This document shows, piece after piece, positions 8,761 through 17,170 of a DNA stretch of 40,957 nucleotides (within the stretch, counting starts at the first letter, position 1; the number at the start of each line of letters is the position of its first letter). The stretch covers positions 1 to 40,957 of the forward strand of contig PHDU01000028.1 in assembly GCA_002842755.1 (NCBI GenBank), written 5' to 3'. The position numbers and the translations under genes are program-made. This stretch comes from Bacteroidetes bacterium HGW-Bacteroidetes-1 (GTDB lineage Bacteria; Bacteroidota; Bacteroidia; Bacteroidales; F082). The notes under the pieces are model-generated. The model ran no database searches. It saw nothing but the letters and a program-made list of their open reading frames with translations, and was not told the DNA's origin.

Positions 8761-9537
8761 ATGCAATTCATAGATACCCACACCCATCTTTACCTGCAAA
8801 ATTTTGATATTGATCGTGAAGCCATGCTCCGGCGGGCTTTCGATCGAGGAACAATGATGATGTTACTTCCCAATATTGACAAAGATAGCCTTGAACCTTT
8901 GCTGAAACTTGCTGACAGTTATCCTGGACAATGTTTTCCTATGCTGGGGTTGCATCCAACCTCTGTGGGTTCTGACGTTGAAGATCAACTTATGTTTCTG
9001 GAGCAATCTTTTCAAAAAGCTGAATTTAAGGCTGTTGGAGAAATTGGAATTGACCTTTATTGGGATCAAACCTATCGCAAAGAGCAGATTCTGGCTTTCC
9101 GTACCCAATTAAGGTGGGCCAAGGATCGTAGTCTTCCTGTGGCTATTCATTCCCGCGATGCTTTTCCGCTCATTCTCGATCTTGTTGAAGAGGAACAAGA
9201 TGGCAGATTAAAAGGCGTTTTTCATTGTTTTACAGGAGATAAATTTGAAGCTGAACGGATATTGCATCTTAATTTTTTTGTTGGCATTGGAGGAGTGATA
9301 ACCTATAAAAAATCTACCTTACCTGAGGTTTTAAAGCATATTCCTCTCACAAGCATACTTCTTGAAACGGATGCCCCGTTTTTACCGCCTGTTCCCTATC
9401 GCGGGAAACGTAATGAAAGTGCTTATATCCTAGAAATTGCTGAAAAACTGGCTGAAGTGAAACAGGAGAGTCTGGAAACAATTGCTGAAATCACTACACA
9501 AAACGCACAAAAATTGTTTAATATCAACGCTTTATGA
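8761..9537 (+). CDS. tatD: TatD family metal-dependent hydrolase
   Basis: A 258-residue TIM-barrel amidohydrolase-type nuclease (TatD/YcfH family, reported as 3'-5' DNase activity in homologues). All metal ligands can be seen: His7 and His9 in DTHTHL, Glu94 in GEIGID, His130 in IHSRDA, His155 in HCFTGD, Asp204 in ETDAPFLPP. Length is normal. Its stop overlaps the start of the asparaginase gene by 3-4 bp, indicating translational coupling. This pairing is, to my knowledge, common in Bacteroidota, though no shared pathway is obvious. Confidence 0.95.
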   Translation: MQFIDTHTHLYLQNFDIDREAMLRRAFDRGTMMMLLPNIDKDSLEPLLKLADSYPGQCFPMLGLHPTSVGSDVEDQLMFLEQSFQKAEFKAVGEIGIDLYWDQTYRKEQILAFRTQLRWAKDRSLPVAIHSRDAFPLILDLVEEEQDGRLKGVFHCFTGDKFEAERILHLNFFVGIGGVITYKKSTLPEVLKHIPLTSILLETDAPFLPPVPYRGKRNESAYILEIAEKLAEVKQESLETIAEITTQNAQKLFNINAL

Positions 9538-10571
9538 TGGAAGAGAAGGTTTCACTATTGGTTATCTATACAGGCGGCACGATTGGGATGACAAAAGACC
9601 CGGTGAGTCATGCTCTTGTTCCCTTTAATTTCGACAACATTTACGAAATGATGCCCGTTTTGAAGAGTTTCGATTTTCGTATCGATTTTCACTCTCTCGA
9701 AACATTGATCGATTCGTCTAATATGAAACCCTCATTTTGGATAAGTTTGACACATATCATTGAAACCAATTACGAGTTATACGATGGTTTTGTAGTTCTT
9801 CACGGTTCAGACACAATGGCTTATACTGCTTCAGCTCTTAGTTTTATGCTGGAGAATCTGAATAAGCCAGTCATTTTTACCGGCTCACAATTACCGATGG
9901 GTGTGATACGAACGGATGGCCGGGAAAATTTTCTGACTTCACTTGAAATTGCTGCTGCAAAAGATGAAAATATGCCCCTGGTGCCTGAAGTAGCCATTTA
10001 TTTTGAAAACCACTTGATGCGTGGCAACAGAACGACAAAGTTTAATGCCGAGCGTTTTAATGCTTTTGTTTCGGGTAATTATCCGCTTTTGGCGGATGTG
10101 GGAGTGCACATACGTTATAATAAAAACAATATAATAAAACCCAATTTCAAGAAACTGAAGGTGCATATAAATCTTGATTTCAATGTCACTATCCTGAAAC
10201 TTTTTCCAGGAATTTCGGAGAATGTTGTAAAAAGCACGCTTGCCATTCCTGGATTAAAAGCACTTATTCTTGAGACTTTTGGCTCAGGTAATGCACCTAC
10301 AGACGAATGGTTTATTCATTGTCTTGAAAACGCAATAAACAGGGGACTAATTATTTACAATGTTACACAATGCAAATCGGGTTCAGTTGAACTGGGTAAA
10401 TATGAGACAAGTGTCGATCTTGGACGGATAGGGGTGATAGGTGGTTTTGATATTACAACCGAATCGGCACTTGCCAAGCTGATGTACCTGATTGGGGAAG
10501 GATATTCAAAAGATCGGATAATTGAATTGTTACAAACTTCAATTCGTGGAGAAATGACAGTTGAAGAGTAA
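9534..10571 (+). CDS. ansA: Type I (cytoplasmic) L-asparaginase
   Basis: Hydrolyses L-asparagine to aspartate and ammonia. At 345 residues it fits the type I class and has no signal peptide. The first catalytic threonine motif is YTGGTIGM at 12-19; the second is HGSDTMAYTASAL at 90-102. The start is either the ATG at 9534, overlapping the tatD stop, or the in-frame ATG at 9537; they differ by one Met. It is co-transcribed with tatD and convergent with the Omp28 gene, about 50 bp away, with no clear terminator. Confidence 0.95.
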   Translation: MMEEKVSLLVIYTGGTIGMTKDPVSHALVPFNFDNIYEMMPVLKSFDFRIDFHSLETLIDSSNMKPSFWISLTHIIETNYELYDGFVVLHGSDTMAYTASALSFMLENLNKPVIFTGSQLPMGVIRTDGRENFLTSLEIAAAKDENMPLVPEVAIYFENHLMRGNRTTKFNAERFNAFVSGNYPLLADVGVHIRYNKNNIIKPNFKKLKVHINLDFNVTILKLFPGISENVVKSTLAIPGLKALILETFGSGNAPTDEWFIHCLENAINRGLIIYNVTQCKSGSVELGKYETSVDLGRIGVIGGFDITTESALAKLMYLIGEGYSKDRIIELLQTSIRGEMTVEE

Positions 10572-10620
10572 AAGAAAATGCGAATTTGAAGGGTATTCCT
10601 GTTTTACCAATGAACCTTCT

Positions 10621-11475
10621 TTAGTAAATATGTTTTTCTTCCACTTGAAGAATCTCAAAAGTCAACGCGTCATACACAAAAGCAACAACTGAAGTATGAT
10701 TCGCTTTATAATTGGCATTCAAGGTGACGGAATATTGTTTGTTACTTGTTGAAGAGGGTAGCTGTCCAACAGCGATGAGGTCTTCGCCCCAACTACCATT
10801 GATATTCTCACGTAAAACATGACGGTGCACATAATCGAGTATTGTAGCAGGTCCTATTGTTTGATCATTGTTTCTTTGGGCGCTCACAAGACTGTCTTCA
10901 ACAATACAAGCTACAATTTTATAATTACCTGAGGCAGCTTCAAGAAAAGTAGATTTCAGTTCAACATCCAGTTTTCGGTTGGTTTCGTTGAAACTTGATT
11001 CAATTTCAAGCTTGATAATTGAAGCATCTTCAATGATTGCTGCTACTCCGGTGCCCCAGTTTCCATTTCCAATCCCATAAACTCCACCTGTATTTTGTCT
11101 GTTAACCATTCCAATCGGATTTCCTACTGCAGATAAACTAAAAAACTGGTCCCATTCTTCACCTGCTGGCGTTCTATAGTCATTGTTAAAAGGGGACGCA
11201 GTTGGGAGTGCAAAAAAACCTGCATGAACAGTCATGATGATCATTTTATCACCATACAATTGTTGAATCTCAAGAGCTTTTTTTGCAGCAGCAGGACAAT
11301 TAACGCAGGTATGCCCTGTATAATCCTCAAGCAAAACTTTCCGCGTTGGGGTCTCAATCTGGGTATTTCCGCTTTGTTTGTAGGGAGGTTCAATTTTGTC
11401 GCATGAAGCAAAAATGATGACGATAATGATTGTTAAAACGATATTTTTTAAAGCGATCATGATTTCTCTTTTCAT
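10621..11475 (-). CDS. Omp28-related outer-membrane lipoprotein with a CxxC motif
   Basis: A 284-residue lipoprotein. The signal segment ends in the lipobox IFASC (Cys25). The block LLEDYTGHTCVNCPAAAKK at 48-66 places a thioredoxin-type CVNC at 57-60, typical of the Omp28 family (thioredoxin-like fold followed by a beta-domain). Role unknown; Omp28 was named from a Porphyromonas surface protein. The start ATG at 11473-11475 lies 3 bp after the stop of the DUF6029 gene; an ATG five codons on (11458-11460) is also possible. It is the last gene of a run with TlpA and DUF6029, which suggests a thiol-redox role at the outer membrane (inference). Confidence 0.85.
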   Translation of the reverse strand: MKREIMIALKNIVLTIIIVIIFASCDKIEPPYKQSGNTQIETPTRKVLLEDYTGHTCVNCPAAAKKALEIQQLYGDKMIIMTVHAGFFALPTASPFNNDYRTPAGEEWDQFFSLSAVGNPIGMVNRQNTGGVYGIGNGNWGTGVAAIIEDASIIKLEIESSFNETNRKLDVELKSTFLEAASGNYKIVACIVEDSLVSAQRNNDQTIGPATILDYVHRHVLRENINGSWGEDLIAVGQLPSSTSNKQYSVTLNANYKANHTSVVAFVYDALTFEILQVEEKHIY

Positions 11476-11478
11476 TGA

Positions 11479-13146
11479 TTAGAAACTTGATGAGATGGTT
11501 AGTGTAAGTCCACTTGAAGCCGGAACCTGACGGCAAACTCCACCTACACATACTACCCCTTCACTTTGTCGTCCAAATGTAATGGCAAACCGTGTTGACT
11601 CCTGCGTGTAACCAGCCGAAACTGTATAATAGTGATTGCGCTTGTCTTTTTCCTCATTACCGTAATTGTACTGATCGGCAAGGGCAAAAAACCATTTGGG
11701 TGCAATGGTGTATTCAACCATCAATGCAGCCCAGTCACCATCGTCTTGTTTTGTCCATAAACCCTGCGCTTCGGCTCTGATTGCTTTTCTTCCACTTAAA
11801 CGGTAAGTCAGGTCTGTAACAAGCATATTGGCTTTTACTGCCGGATCGCCAGTATGACCTTCGATCGTTGCAATGTCATAAAGCAAATTCATATATTGAA
11901 AAACGCCTTTTAATTTACTGTTAAAGCGTTTGTCAATTTCGATATTCATGTCACGGTAAAAAATATGATCTGATATTTTAAAAAAGTCTGAGCTGTATCC
12001 CAAGGTCCCGTCCTGACCTATGGCAGTGGTGTCGTTTACAGCTTTGCGTGCTATGTCATTTACCTGACTGAAGTTTACAGCGATACCAGTCCCATATTTA
12101 CCTCCAATCAGACTTCCTTTTGGCATTTTGTAATTCACTTGAAATTGTAAACCCATTTCGCCGTTAGGCTGCGTTGCATACGGATATTTTGCAGTAAGAC
12201 TATAGGAATGTGTTCGGTTTATAGGAGGCAAAAAGTTAATATCAAGAGCATTGGTAGTGATCGAACGATCTGACTTAAAACTCATATTGTCAACTCTTTT
12301 CAATTGGAGTACTATTCCCAGACCTCTTTCAGCATATGAAATTGAGGCAAGCAAGGCCCTGCCTTCTCTGTAAATGAAATTGTTTAGAGTTGAAGGGTCA
12401 TTGATCTTGTAAGCATATTCAGTCATCAGGTTAAAATTACCAGTGCCAAGATTCATACGGCCTGCAAAAGCACCAACATTTTCCGGAAGATTATAAATTG
12501 GATCTGCATCCTTTTGAAATTTACTTACGGCACTACCACCAAAAGTAATGCGCAATGGTGCTGATTCCCATCCATTTATTGCTTCATTTAAATTGAACTC
12601 ACCATCCACGCCTTTAACAATTCCCCTGCTATTGCGCTCAAATTTTTGCCAGTAAAATCGCTGGCTGCCATAAATGCCTTTTAAAGTCATCCCTTTCATT
12701 GGATGAAGTACTACACGCAATCCATTCATTGAATTATCGTAGCCTAAGGTCCACTCTTCGTAACTTCTGAATATTAATCCGTTCCCAAACTGCTCATAAA
12801 AATTTCCGACTGTAAGGTCAATCAGTTCGCTGTTGTAGGAAGCCCATAAATATGGAAATCCATTCCCTTCCTGACGGGGATCAAATCCTGCAAGAGGCGG
12901 CAAATAAGCTTCATAGCGCATCCCTGCTTTGAAGTTCCCCAGTGAGTATATAATATTACCATACCCATTCATTCCTATTTTGCGGCCAGCAATAGTTGAA
13001 TCGGTAATGCCTATGGATGGATCGGGTCTGTAAAACTGGGCATCCATTTGAAAACTGCCGTTAACTGAGCCAGCATTCTCTGAATTTTGTGCCTGAATAG
13101 AACCAAATGCGAGAATGATACAAATAAATATGAGATTTTTTTTCAT
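11479..13146 (-). CDS. DUF6029 family outer-membrane beta-barrel protein
   Basis: A 555-residue exported protein with a signal peptide in residues 1-20 (hydrophobic stretch, then SIQAQ). The mature part is rich in alternating beta-strands with many aromatic pairs and ends in LTLTISSSF with a terminal Phe, typical of a porin-like barrel. The N-terminal portion, with GNFYEQFGNGLIFRSYE, fits the DUF6029 family; function unknown. Start chosen at ATG 13144-13146 (MKKNLIF) because 17 extra upstream residues would precede the signal peptide. An unusual cysteine pair, CVGGVC, lies near the C-terminus. It sits 37 bp after tlpA and 3 bp before the Omp28 gene; the three probably form one transcript. Confidence 0.85.
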   Translation of the reverse strand: MKKNLIFICIILAFGSIQAQNSENAGSVNGSFQMDAQFYRPDPSIGITDSTIAGRKIGMNGYGNIIYSLGNFKAGMRYEAYLPPLAGFDPRQEGNGFPYLWASYNSELIDLTVGNFYEQFGNGLIFRSYEEWTLGYDNSMNGLRVVLHPMKGMTLKGIYGSQRFYWQKFERNSRGIVKGVDGEFNLNEAINGWESAPLRITFGGSAVSKFQKDADPIYNLPENVGAFAGRMNLGTGNFNLMTEYAYKINDPSTLNNFIYREGRALLASISYAERGLGIVLQLKRVDNMSFKSDRSITTNALDINFLPPINRTHSYSLTAKYPYATQPNGEMGLQFQVNYKMPKGSLIGGKYGTGIAVNFSQVNDIARKAVNDTTAIGQDGTLGYSSDFFKISDHIFYRDMNIEIDKRFNSKLKGVFQYMNLLYDIATIEGHTGDPAVKANMLVTDLTYRLSGRKAIRAEAQGLWTKQDDGDWAALMVEYTIAPKWFFALADQYNYGNEEKDKRNHYYTVSAGYTQESTRFAITFGRQSEGVVCVGGVCRQVPASSGLTLTISSSF

Positions 13147-13183
13147 GCGATTGCCTATCGTGATGGGAGAAAAAACCATACAG

Positions 13184-13681
13184 CTATTTTTTACCAATTA
13201 TTTGTTTCACTTTTTCAAAAAGTTCAAACTCAGCACCATCGAAGTAAGCAGTATGTTGCGAAACAACTTTTCCGTTCCCATCAATAAGGAAAGTGTGCGG
13301 AATCATATTTACATTCATCGCTCTTTTAAAGTCGCCGTTGGCATCCATCAGCACCTCAAATTCCCAGCCTTTTCCTTTTACCAAAGGGGCAACGCGTGCA
13401 GTCGAACGTGAATCGTCGATTGAAACAGCAAATATTTTTACGCCTGTTTCAATCTGCCATTGTTCATAATTCTCATTGAAAGCGTCTAATTCTTTTTGAC
13501 AAGGCTTGCACCATAAAGCCCAGAAGCTTAGGATGATGGGTTTGCCATCATTTTGAATGTCGGCAGTATTAAAACTTTTTCCATCCAGTGTTTTTATCAT
13601 TACTTTAGGAAGTGTCGATTCTTGAGAAAAGCCACTGTAAACAAATAAGCTGACAATCATCAGCAGAAGAATTTTTTTCAT
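13184..13681 (-). CDS. TlpA family thiol-disulfide oxidoreductase
   Basis: A 165-residue exported thioredoxin-fold protein with a signal peptide in residues 1-20 (ending SGFSQ). The redox motif WCKPC is at 57-61 in LSFWALWCKPCQKEL, followed by the family pattern IPHTFLIDGNGKVV. It reduces or isomerises disulfides, or supplies electrons, in the periplasm. Start: ATG at 13679-13681 (MKKILLL). An ATG at 13714 would add 11 residues ahead of the signal peptide and cannot be excluded. It heads the run tlpA / DUF6029 / Omp28, so the two downstream envelope proteins, each carrying a close cysteine pair, are candidate partners. Confidence 0.9.
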   Translation of the reverse strand: MKKILLLMIVSLFVYSGFSQESTLPKVMIKTLDGKSFNTADIQNDGKPIILSFWALWCKPCQKELDAFNENYEQWQIETGVKIFAVSIDDSRSTARVAPLVKGKGWEFEVLMDANGDFKRAMNVNMIPHTFLIDGNGKVVSQHTAYFDGAEFELFEKVKQIIGKK

Positions 13682-13748
13682 TCGATCAAAATTGAGGTAA
13701 ATTATTCTTTTCATTTGAGACAACACCAAACCTTTTAAGGTTGCATGT

Positions 13749-14729
13749 TTAGGCGATAAACACCTCAAGAAGTTTGGCTGATGTTTTCGGAATTAAAGAA
13801 ACTTTTTCAATCGAATTTGGCAGTAAAATTGTTTCCCCTGCGTTAGCTGTTAAAGACAGATCTTCCCACTTAAGCTCAAAAGACCCTTCAATGCACATCA
13901 GTAGGACAAAAGAATCAAGTTCCTCATAATCTTTCTGCAAAGACTGAGTGAGCTCAACAATATTTGTTGTAAAAAACTCAGACGCAACCAGCTTCTCTGT
14001 TTTATTTTCGTGGATGTGATAAGGCGTTTTATAGTTTTTTTGCATACTAAAATCGATTGCGTCAAGCGCTTCCTCTGTATGTAATTCACGCATCATACCC
14101 GCATGATCAATTCTGTCCCAGTCATAAATTCGGTAGGTGGTATCGCTGGTTTGCTGTATCTCTGCTATCAAGGTTCCTGGTCCAAGTGCATGAATCCTTC
14201 CTGAAGGGATGAAAAAGACATCTCCTTCTACTACTTTTTCAAAATTCATGATTTCTTTCAGTTTTTTGTCTCTCAAAAAACCAACATAGGTTTCTTGATC
14301 CATCTGACGATTGAACCCACAAATAAGTTCTGCATTTTCATCGGCCTGCATTACATACCACATTTCTGTTTTGCCATAACCAATTCCTCTTTTTTGTGCC
14401 AGCTCATCATCAGGATGAACCTGAATTGAAAGCCAGTCATTTGAATCAATTACCTTTACCAAAATAGGGAAAGCATCACCAAAACGTTCATAAACTTTTT
14501 CTCCGACCATATCGCCCATAAATACTTCAACAAGTTCATTCAGTTCATTACCAGCTAAATAACCATTGCTTATAAGAGTAGGACTTCCTTCCACGCCAGA
14601 AACCAGCCATGCTTCACCGCAATTAGGCAGCAAGCCGAAATTCATATTTAATACTTGTTTAATTTTTTGGCCTCCCCAGATTTTTTCCTTGAAAACCGGA
14701 TTAAGCTTGAAGGGATAAAGTGATTGCAT
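13749..14729 (-). CDS. manA: Class I mannose-6-phosphate isomerase
   Basis: Interconverts mannose 6-phosphate and fructose 6-phosphate, feeding GDP-mannose and glycan synthesis in the cytoplasm. The 326-residue protein is of the short cupin type found in Bacteroidota and Firmicutes. The zinc-site motif QVHPDDE is at 103-109 with GKTEMWYV just after (Glu122), and FIPSGRIHALGPG follows at 173-185 (His180). The N-terminal NPVFKEKIWGG is also characteristic. The downstream tlpA gene starts 67 bp away; co-transcription is possible, but no functional link is evident. Confidence 0.93.
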   Translation of the reverse strand: MQSLYPFKLNPVFKEKIWGGQKIKQVLNMNFGLLPNCGEAWLVSGVEGSPTLISNGYLAGNELNELVEVFMGDMVGEKVYERFGDAFPILVKVIDSNDWLSIQVHPDDELAQKRGIGYGKTEMWYVMQADENAELICGFNRQMDQETYVGFLRDKKLKEIMNFEKVVEGDVFFIPSGRIHALGPGTLIAEIQQTSDTTYRIYDWDRIDHAGMMRELHTEEALDAIDFSMQKNYKTPYHIHENKTEKLVASEFFTTNIVELTQSLQKDYEELDSFVLLMCIEGSFELKWEDLSLTANAGETILLPNSIEKVSLIPKTSAKLLEVFIA

Positions 14730-14748
14730 AAGTATAGATGTTAGATTG

Positions 14749-14756
14749 CAAAATTA
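14749..14756 (-). promoter_or_regulatory. -7 element for manA
   Basis: TAATTTTG on the minus strand, 19 nt upstream of the manA ATG at 14729, matches TAnnTTTG. No TTTG -33 element at a proper distance is seen. Confidence 0.4.
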
Positions 14757-14805
14757 AGTATTTATATACATCGTTTGATAAGTGTTTCATTTGAATAGGG
14801 ATGAT

Positions 14806-14813
14806 TACCTTTG
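14806..14813 (+). promoter_or_regulatory. -7 element for the M20 amidohydrolase, nearly leaderless
   Basis: TACCTTTG lies 4 nt before the ATG at 14818, so any transcript from it starts at or beside that codon. TTTG at 14774-14777 is too far and ATTTG at 14789-14793 too near to be a standard -33 element. The position argues against the longer frame starting at 14782. Confidence 0.45.
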
Positions 14814-14817
14814 TTCA

Positions 14818-15957
14818 ATGAATATTAATTACAAAAAAGTCATCGATTTAAGGAAAAAACTTCATCAGATCGCCGAGTTATCTGGTTCAGAACATCAGAC
14901 CAATCTTTTTCTTAATGAGCATTTGACCCACTTCCAGCCCGATAAATTCATAGAAAAGATAGGAGGATACGGTTTGGCGGCTGTTTTCAGCGGCAAGGAG
15001 CCAGGGCCCCGTACGCTTTTCAGAGCTGATATTGACGCATTGCCAATTGAAGAGATCAATAATTTTGAATATCGCTCCATAACTAGCAATGTAGCGCACC
15101 TTTGCGGCCACGATGGGCATAGCGCAATACTGCTTGGTCTGGCTCAGGCTTTGCATCGTTTTCCACCTTTGAAAGGAGAGGTGGTATTATTGTTTCAACC
15201 GGCGGAAGAAATTGGTAAGGGTGCTCACCAGGTTATTCAGGATATTCTTTTCCATACCATATATCCCGATTATGCCTTTGCACTTCACAATCTTCCCGGT
15301 TTTAAGAATGGAGCGGTTGTGATGCGCGATAAAGTTTTTGCGTCTGCATCTGTTGGTTTGCAAATCCTCATGAAAGGCCGCCATGCACATGCTTCTCAGC
15401 CCGAAACAGGGTTAAGCCCCGCAAAAGCCTTGATTGAATTAATGAAAGAAATGATTGCTTATGATGAAGGATTAAATAAAGATGAAAAATATGCTCTTCT
15501 AACCATCACTCATGTACGATTGGGTGATCAGGCATTTGGTACAGCGCCCGGAGAGGCATTGTTACAGGCAACCTTGAGAAGTTTCGACGATATGAAATTA
15601 GATGATATGAGACACTACTGGTCGTTAAGGTCTGCTGAGGTTTGTAAAAATTATCATCTTGAACTTACCCTTAGCTGGCATGAATACTTTCCGGCTACTG
15701 TTAATGATATTAGCGCAACAGCATTTGTAAGTAATGCTGCATCAAAGCTTGGCATGCATATTATTAGTCCTGATCACCCCTTCAGATGGTCAGAAGATTT
15801 TGGTCATTTTGCAAGTGTTGCACCTTGTTGCTTGTTCGGACTTGGTGCTGGCATTGATCACCCCAATTTGCACAATTCAGATTATGATTTTCCTGATAGC
15901 CTTATTCAGCCTGGAATTGAATTGTTTGAAAATGTAATTCGGCAAATAAATGGATAA
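14818..15957 (+). CDS. M20 family amidohydrolase (N-acyl amino acid hydrolase / hippurate hydrolase type)
   Basis: A 379-residue cytoplasmic metallo-amidohydrolase of peptidase family M20D, which removes acyl groups from amino acids or related amides. The metal-binding segment HLCGHDGHS is at 94-102 (Cys96, His98, His101). LFQPAEEIGKGA follows at 125-136 with the catalytic and metal glutamates 130 and 131. ALHNLPG at 155-161 supplies another ligand (His157). A dimerisation domain (HAHASQPETG) lies in the middle. No signal peptide. Start: ATG at 14818, because the -7 promoter element lies between it and the upstream in-frame ATG. The substrate cannot be fixed from sequence. Confidence 0.92.
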   Translation: MNINYKKVIDLRKKLHQIAELSGSEHQTNLFLNEHLTHFQPDKFIEKIGGYGLAAVFSGKEPGPRTLFRADIDALPIEEINNFEYRSITSNVAHLCGHDGHSAILLGLAQALHRFPPLKGEVVLLFQPAEEIGKGAHQVIQDILFHTIYPDYAFALHNLPGFKNGAVVMRDKVFASASVGLQILMKGRHAHASQPETGLSPAKALIELMKEMIAYDEGLNKDEKYALLTITHVRLGDQAFGTAPGEALLQATLRSFDDMKLDDMRHYWSLRSAEVCKNYHLELTLSWHEYFPATVNDISATAFVSNAASKLGMHIISPDHPFRWSEDFGHFASVAPCCLFGLGAGIDHPNLHNSDYDFPDSLIQPGIELFENVIRQING

Positions 15958-15984
15958 GTGCGCTAGTCCCAGATGCTAAAACCT

Positions 15985-15992
15985 TATTTTTG
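15985..15992 (+). promoter_or_regulatory. -7 element for the LOG / kinase / dCMP deaminase operon
   Basis: TATTTTTG lies 20 nt upstream of the LOG gene ATG at 16012. No convincing TTTG -33 element is present. Confidence 0.4.
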
Positions 15993-16011
15993 TCAGCTTA
16001 TTTGTTGATTT

Positions 16012-16605
16012 ATGAAAAGTATTTGTGTTTTTTGTGGTAGCAGCCTTGGTTTCAAACCTTCGTACCGTCAGGCTGCCATTGAACTTGGACATTTATTTGC
16101 CACACGTAAAACAGAACTTATTTATGGTGGAGCCAATGTAGGACTGATGAAAGTTTTGGCAGATAGTGTACTCGAAAATGGAGGTAAGGTCATCGGTGTT
16201 ATGCCTCATCAGATGATCCATAATGAAATTGCTCACAATGGTATCCATAAGATGCATGCTGTTAGCACAATGGCAGAGCGCAAATTGATGATGGTAACGC
16301 TTTCTGATGCTTTCATTGCTTTACCTGGTGGTTATGGAACATTGGACGAAATGTCGGAGATATTGACTTATAATCAGTTACGTATTTCTGATAAACCAAT
16401 AGGTTTGCTTAATGTGGACGGATATTACGACGATTTACTGCGTTTTTTCGATCATGGTGTTTCTGAAGGCTTCATTCGGGATGAACATCGCAATAACCTT
16501 ATCGTATCAGAAAACAGTTACCAACTTCTTGATCAGCTGGCTGCCTATTCGCCTGTGTCAACTGGAAAATGGATCGAAGATATCAAACATGAAAGCTCAA
16601 AATGA
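16012..16605 (+). CDS. LOG family protein (TIGR00730; nucleoside 5'-monophosphate phosphoribohydrolase)
   Basis: A 197-residue Rossmann-fold protein of the Lonely Guy family. The signature PGGYGTLDE at 105-113 binds the phosphoribosyl group and carries the catalytic glutamate; MAERK at 87-91 and the N-terminal CVFCGSSLG are also family marks. Members cleave the N-glycosidic bond of cytokinin nucleotides or AMP to free the base and ribose 5-phosphate. In bacteria that do not make cytokinins the physiological substrate is uncertain. It starts a tight operon with a P-loop kinase-like protein and dCMP deaminase, which suggests nucleotide turnover or salvage. Confidence 0.92.
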   Translation: MKSICVFCGSSLGFKPSYRQAAIELGHLFATRKTELIYGGANVGLMKVLADSVLENGGKVIGVMPHQMIHNEIAHNGIHKMHAVSTMAERKLMMVTLSDAFIALPGGYGTLDEMSEILTYNQLRISDKPIGLLNVDGYYDDLLRFFDHGVSEGFIRDEHRNNLIVSENSYQLLDQLAAYSPVSTGKWIEDIKHESSK

Positions 16606-16606
16606 A

Positions 16607-17170
16607 ATGATTGTAATTGGAATTACAGGGACGTTGGGTGCAGGTAAGGGGACGATTGTTGATTATCTGGTGCGTGAAAAATGTTTCAGGCATTATTCTG
16701 TCAGAGCTTTCCTGATAAGGGAAATTAGTAAATCAGGAATGAAAATTGATCGTGATAGCATGACGCATGTCGCAAATAAATTGAGAGCCGATCATACACC
16801 AAGCTATATTACAGATCAGCTGTATGAAGAAGCAATTAAAGAAGGTGCATCCTGCGTGATTGAAAGCATCCGTACACCGGGTGAAATAGCATCTTTAAGA
16901 AATAAAAAGGGGTTCTTTCTTATGGCAGTTGATGCTGATCCAAAACTTCGGTATCAGCGAATCCGAGAGCGTAATTCTGAAACGGATGAGGTTTCTTTCG
17001 AAACTTTTCTTTCCAATGAATTACGTGAAATGCATTCTGATGATCCGGATAAACAGAACCTTGCAGCTTGTATCCTTCAGGCCGACTTTTTACTTCATAA
17101 TGATGGAAATCTTGATGATCTTTATCAACAAATCGAACTGATATTACAAAAAATTGAAAAACATGGTTGA
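16607..17170 (+). CDS. P-loop NTPase, nucleotide / dephospho-CoA kinase-like
   Basis: A 187-residue P-loop protein with Walker A GTLGAGKGT at 8-16, an IESIRTPGE segment in the middle and a lid-like RIRERNSE region. It resembles small nucleoside-monophosphate kinases, dephospho-CoA kinase and archaeal adenylate kinases, but I cannot assign the substrate. The ATG at 16607 follows the LOG stop by 1 bp. An ATG at 16589 (MKAQNE) would overlap LOG by 17 nt and is a fair alternative. The 3' end overlaps the dCMP deaminase start by 8 bp, so all three genes look translationally coupled. The coupling suggests a deoxynucleotide kinase role (inference). Confidence 0.8.
   Translation: MIVIGITGTLGAGKGTIVDYLVREKCFRHYSVRAFLIREISKSGMKIDRDSMTHVANKLRADHTPSYITDQLYEEAIKEGASCVIESIRTPGEIASLRNKKGFFLMAVDADPKLRYQRIRERNSETDEVSFETFLSNELREMHSDDPDKQNLAACILQADFLLHNDGNLDDLYQQIELILQKIEKHG

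Noticed and set aside
13682-13768. Longer start for TlpA overlapping manA
   Set aside because: It would place 29 residues ahead of a standard signal peptide.
16412-16588. Long N-terminal extension of the P-loop protein inside the LOG gene
   Set aside because: It is the out-of-frame shadow of LOG coding sequence; the Walker A motif normally sits within the first 20 residues.
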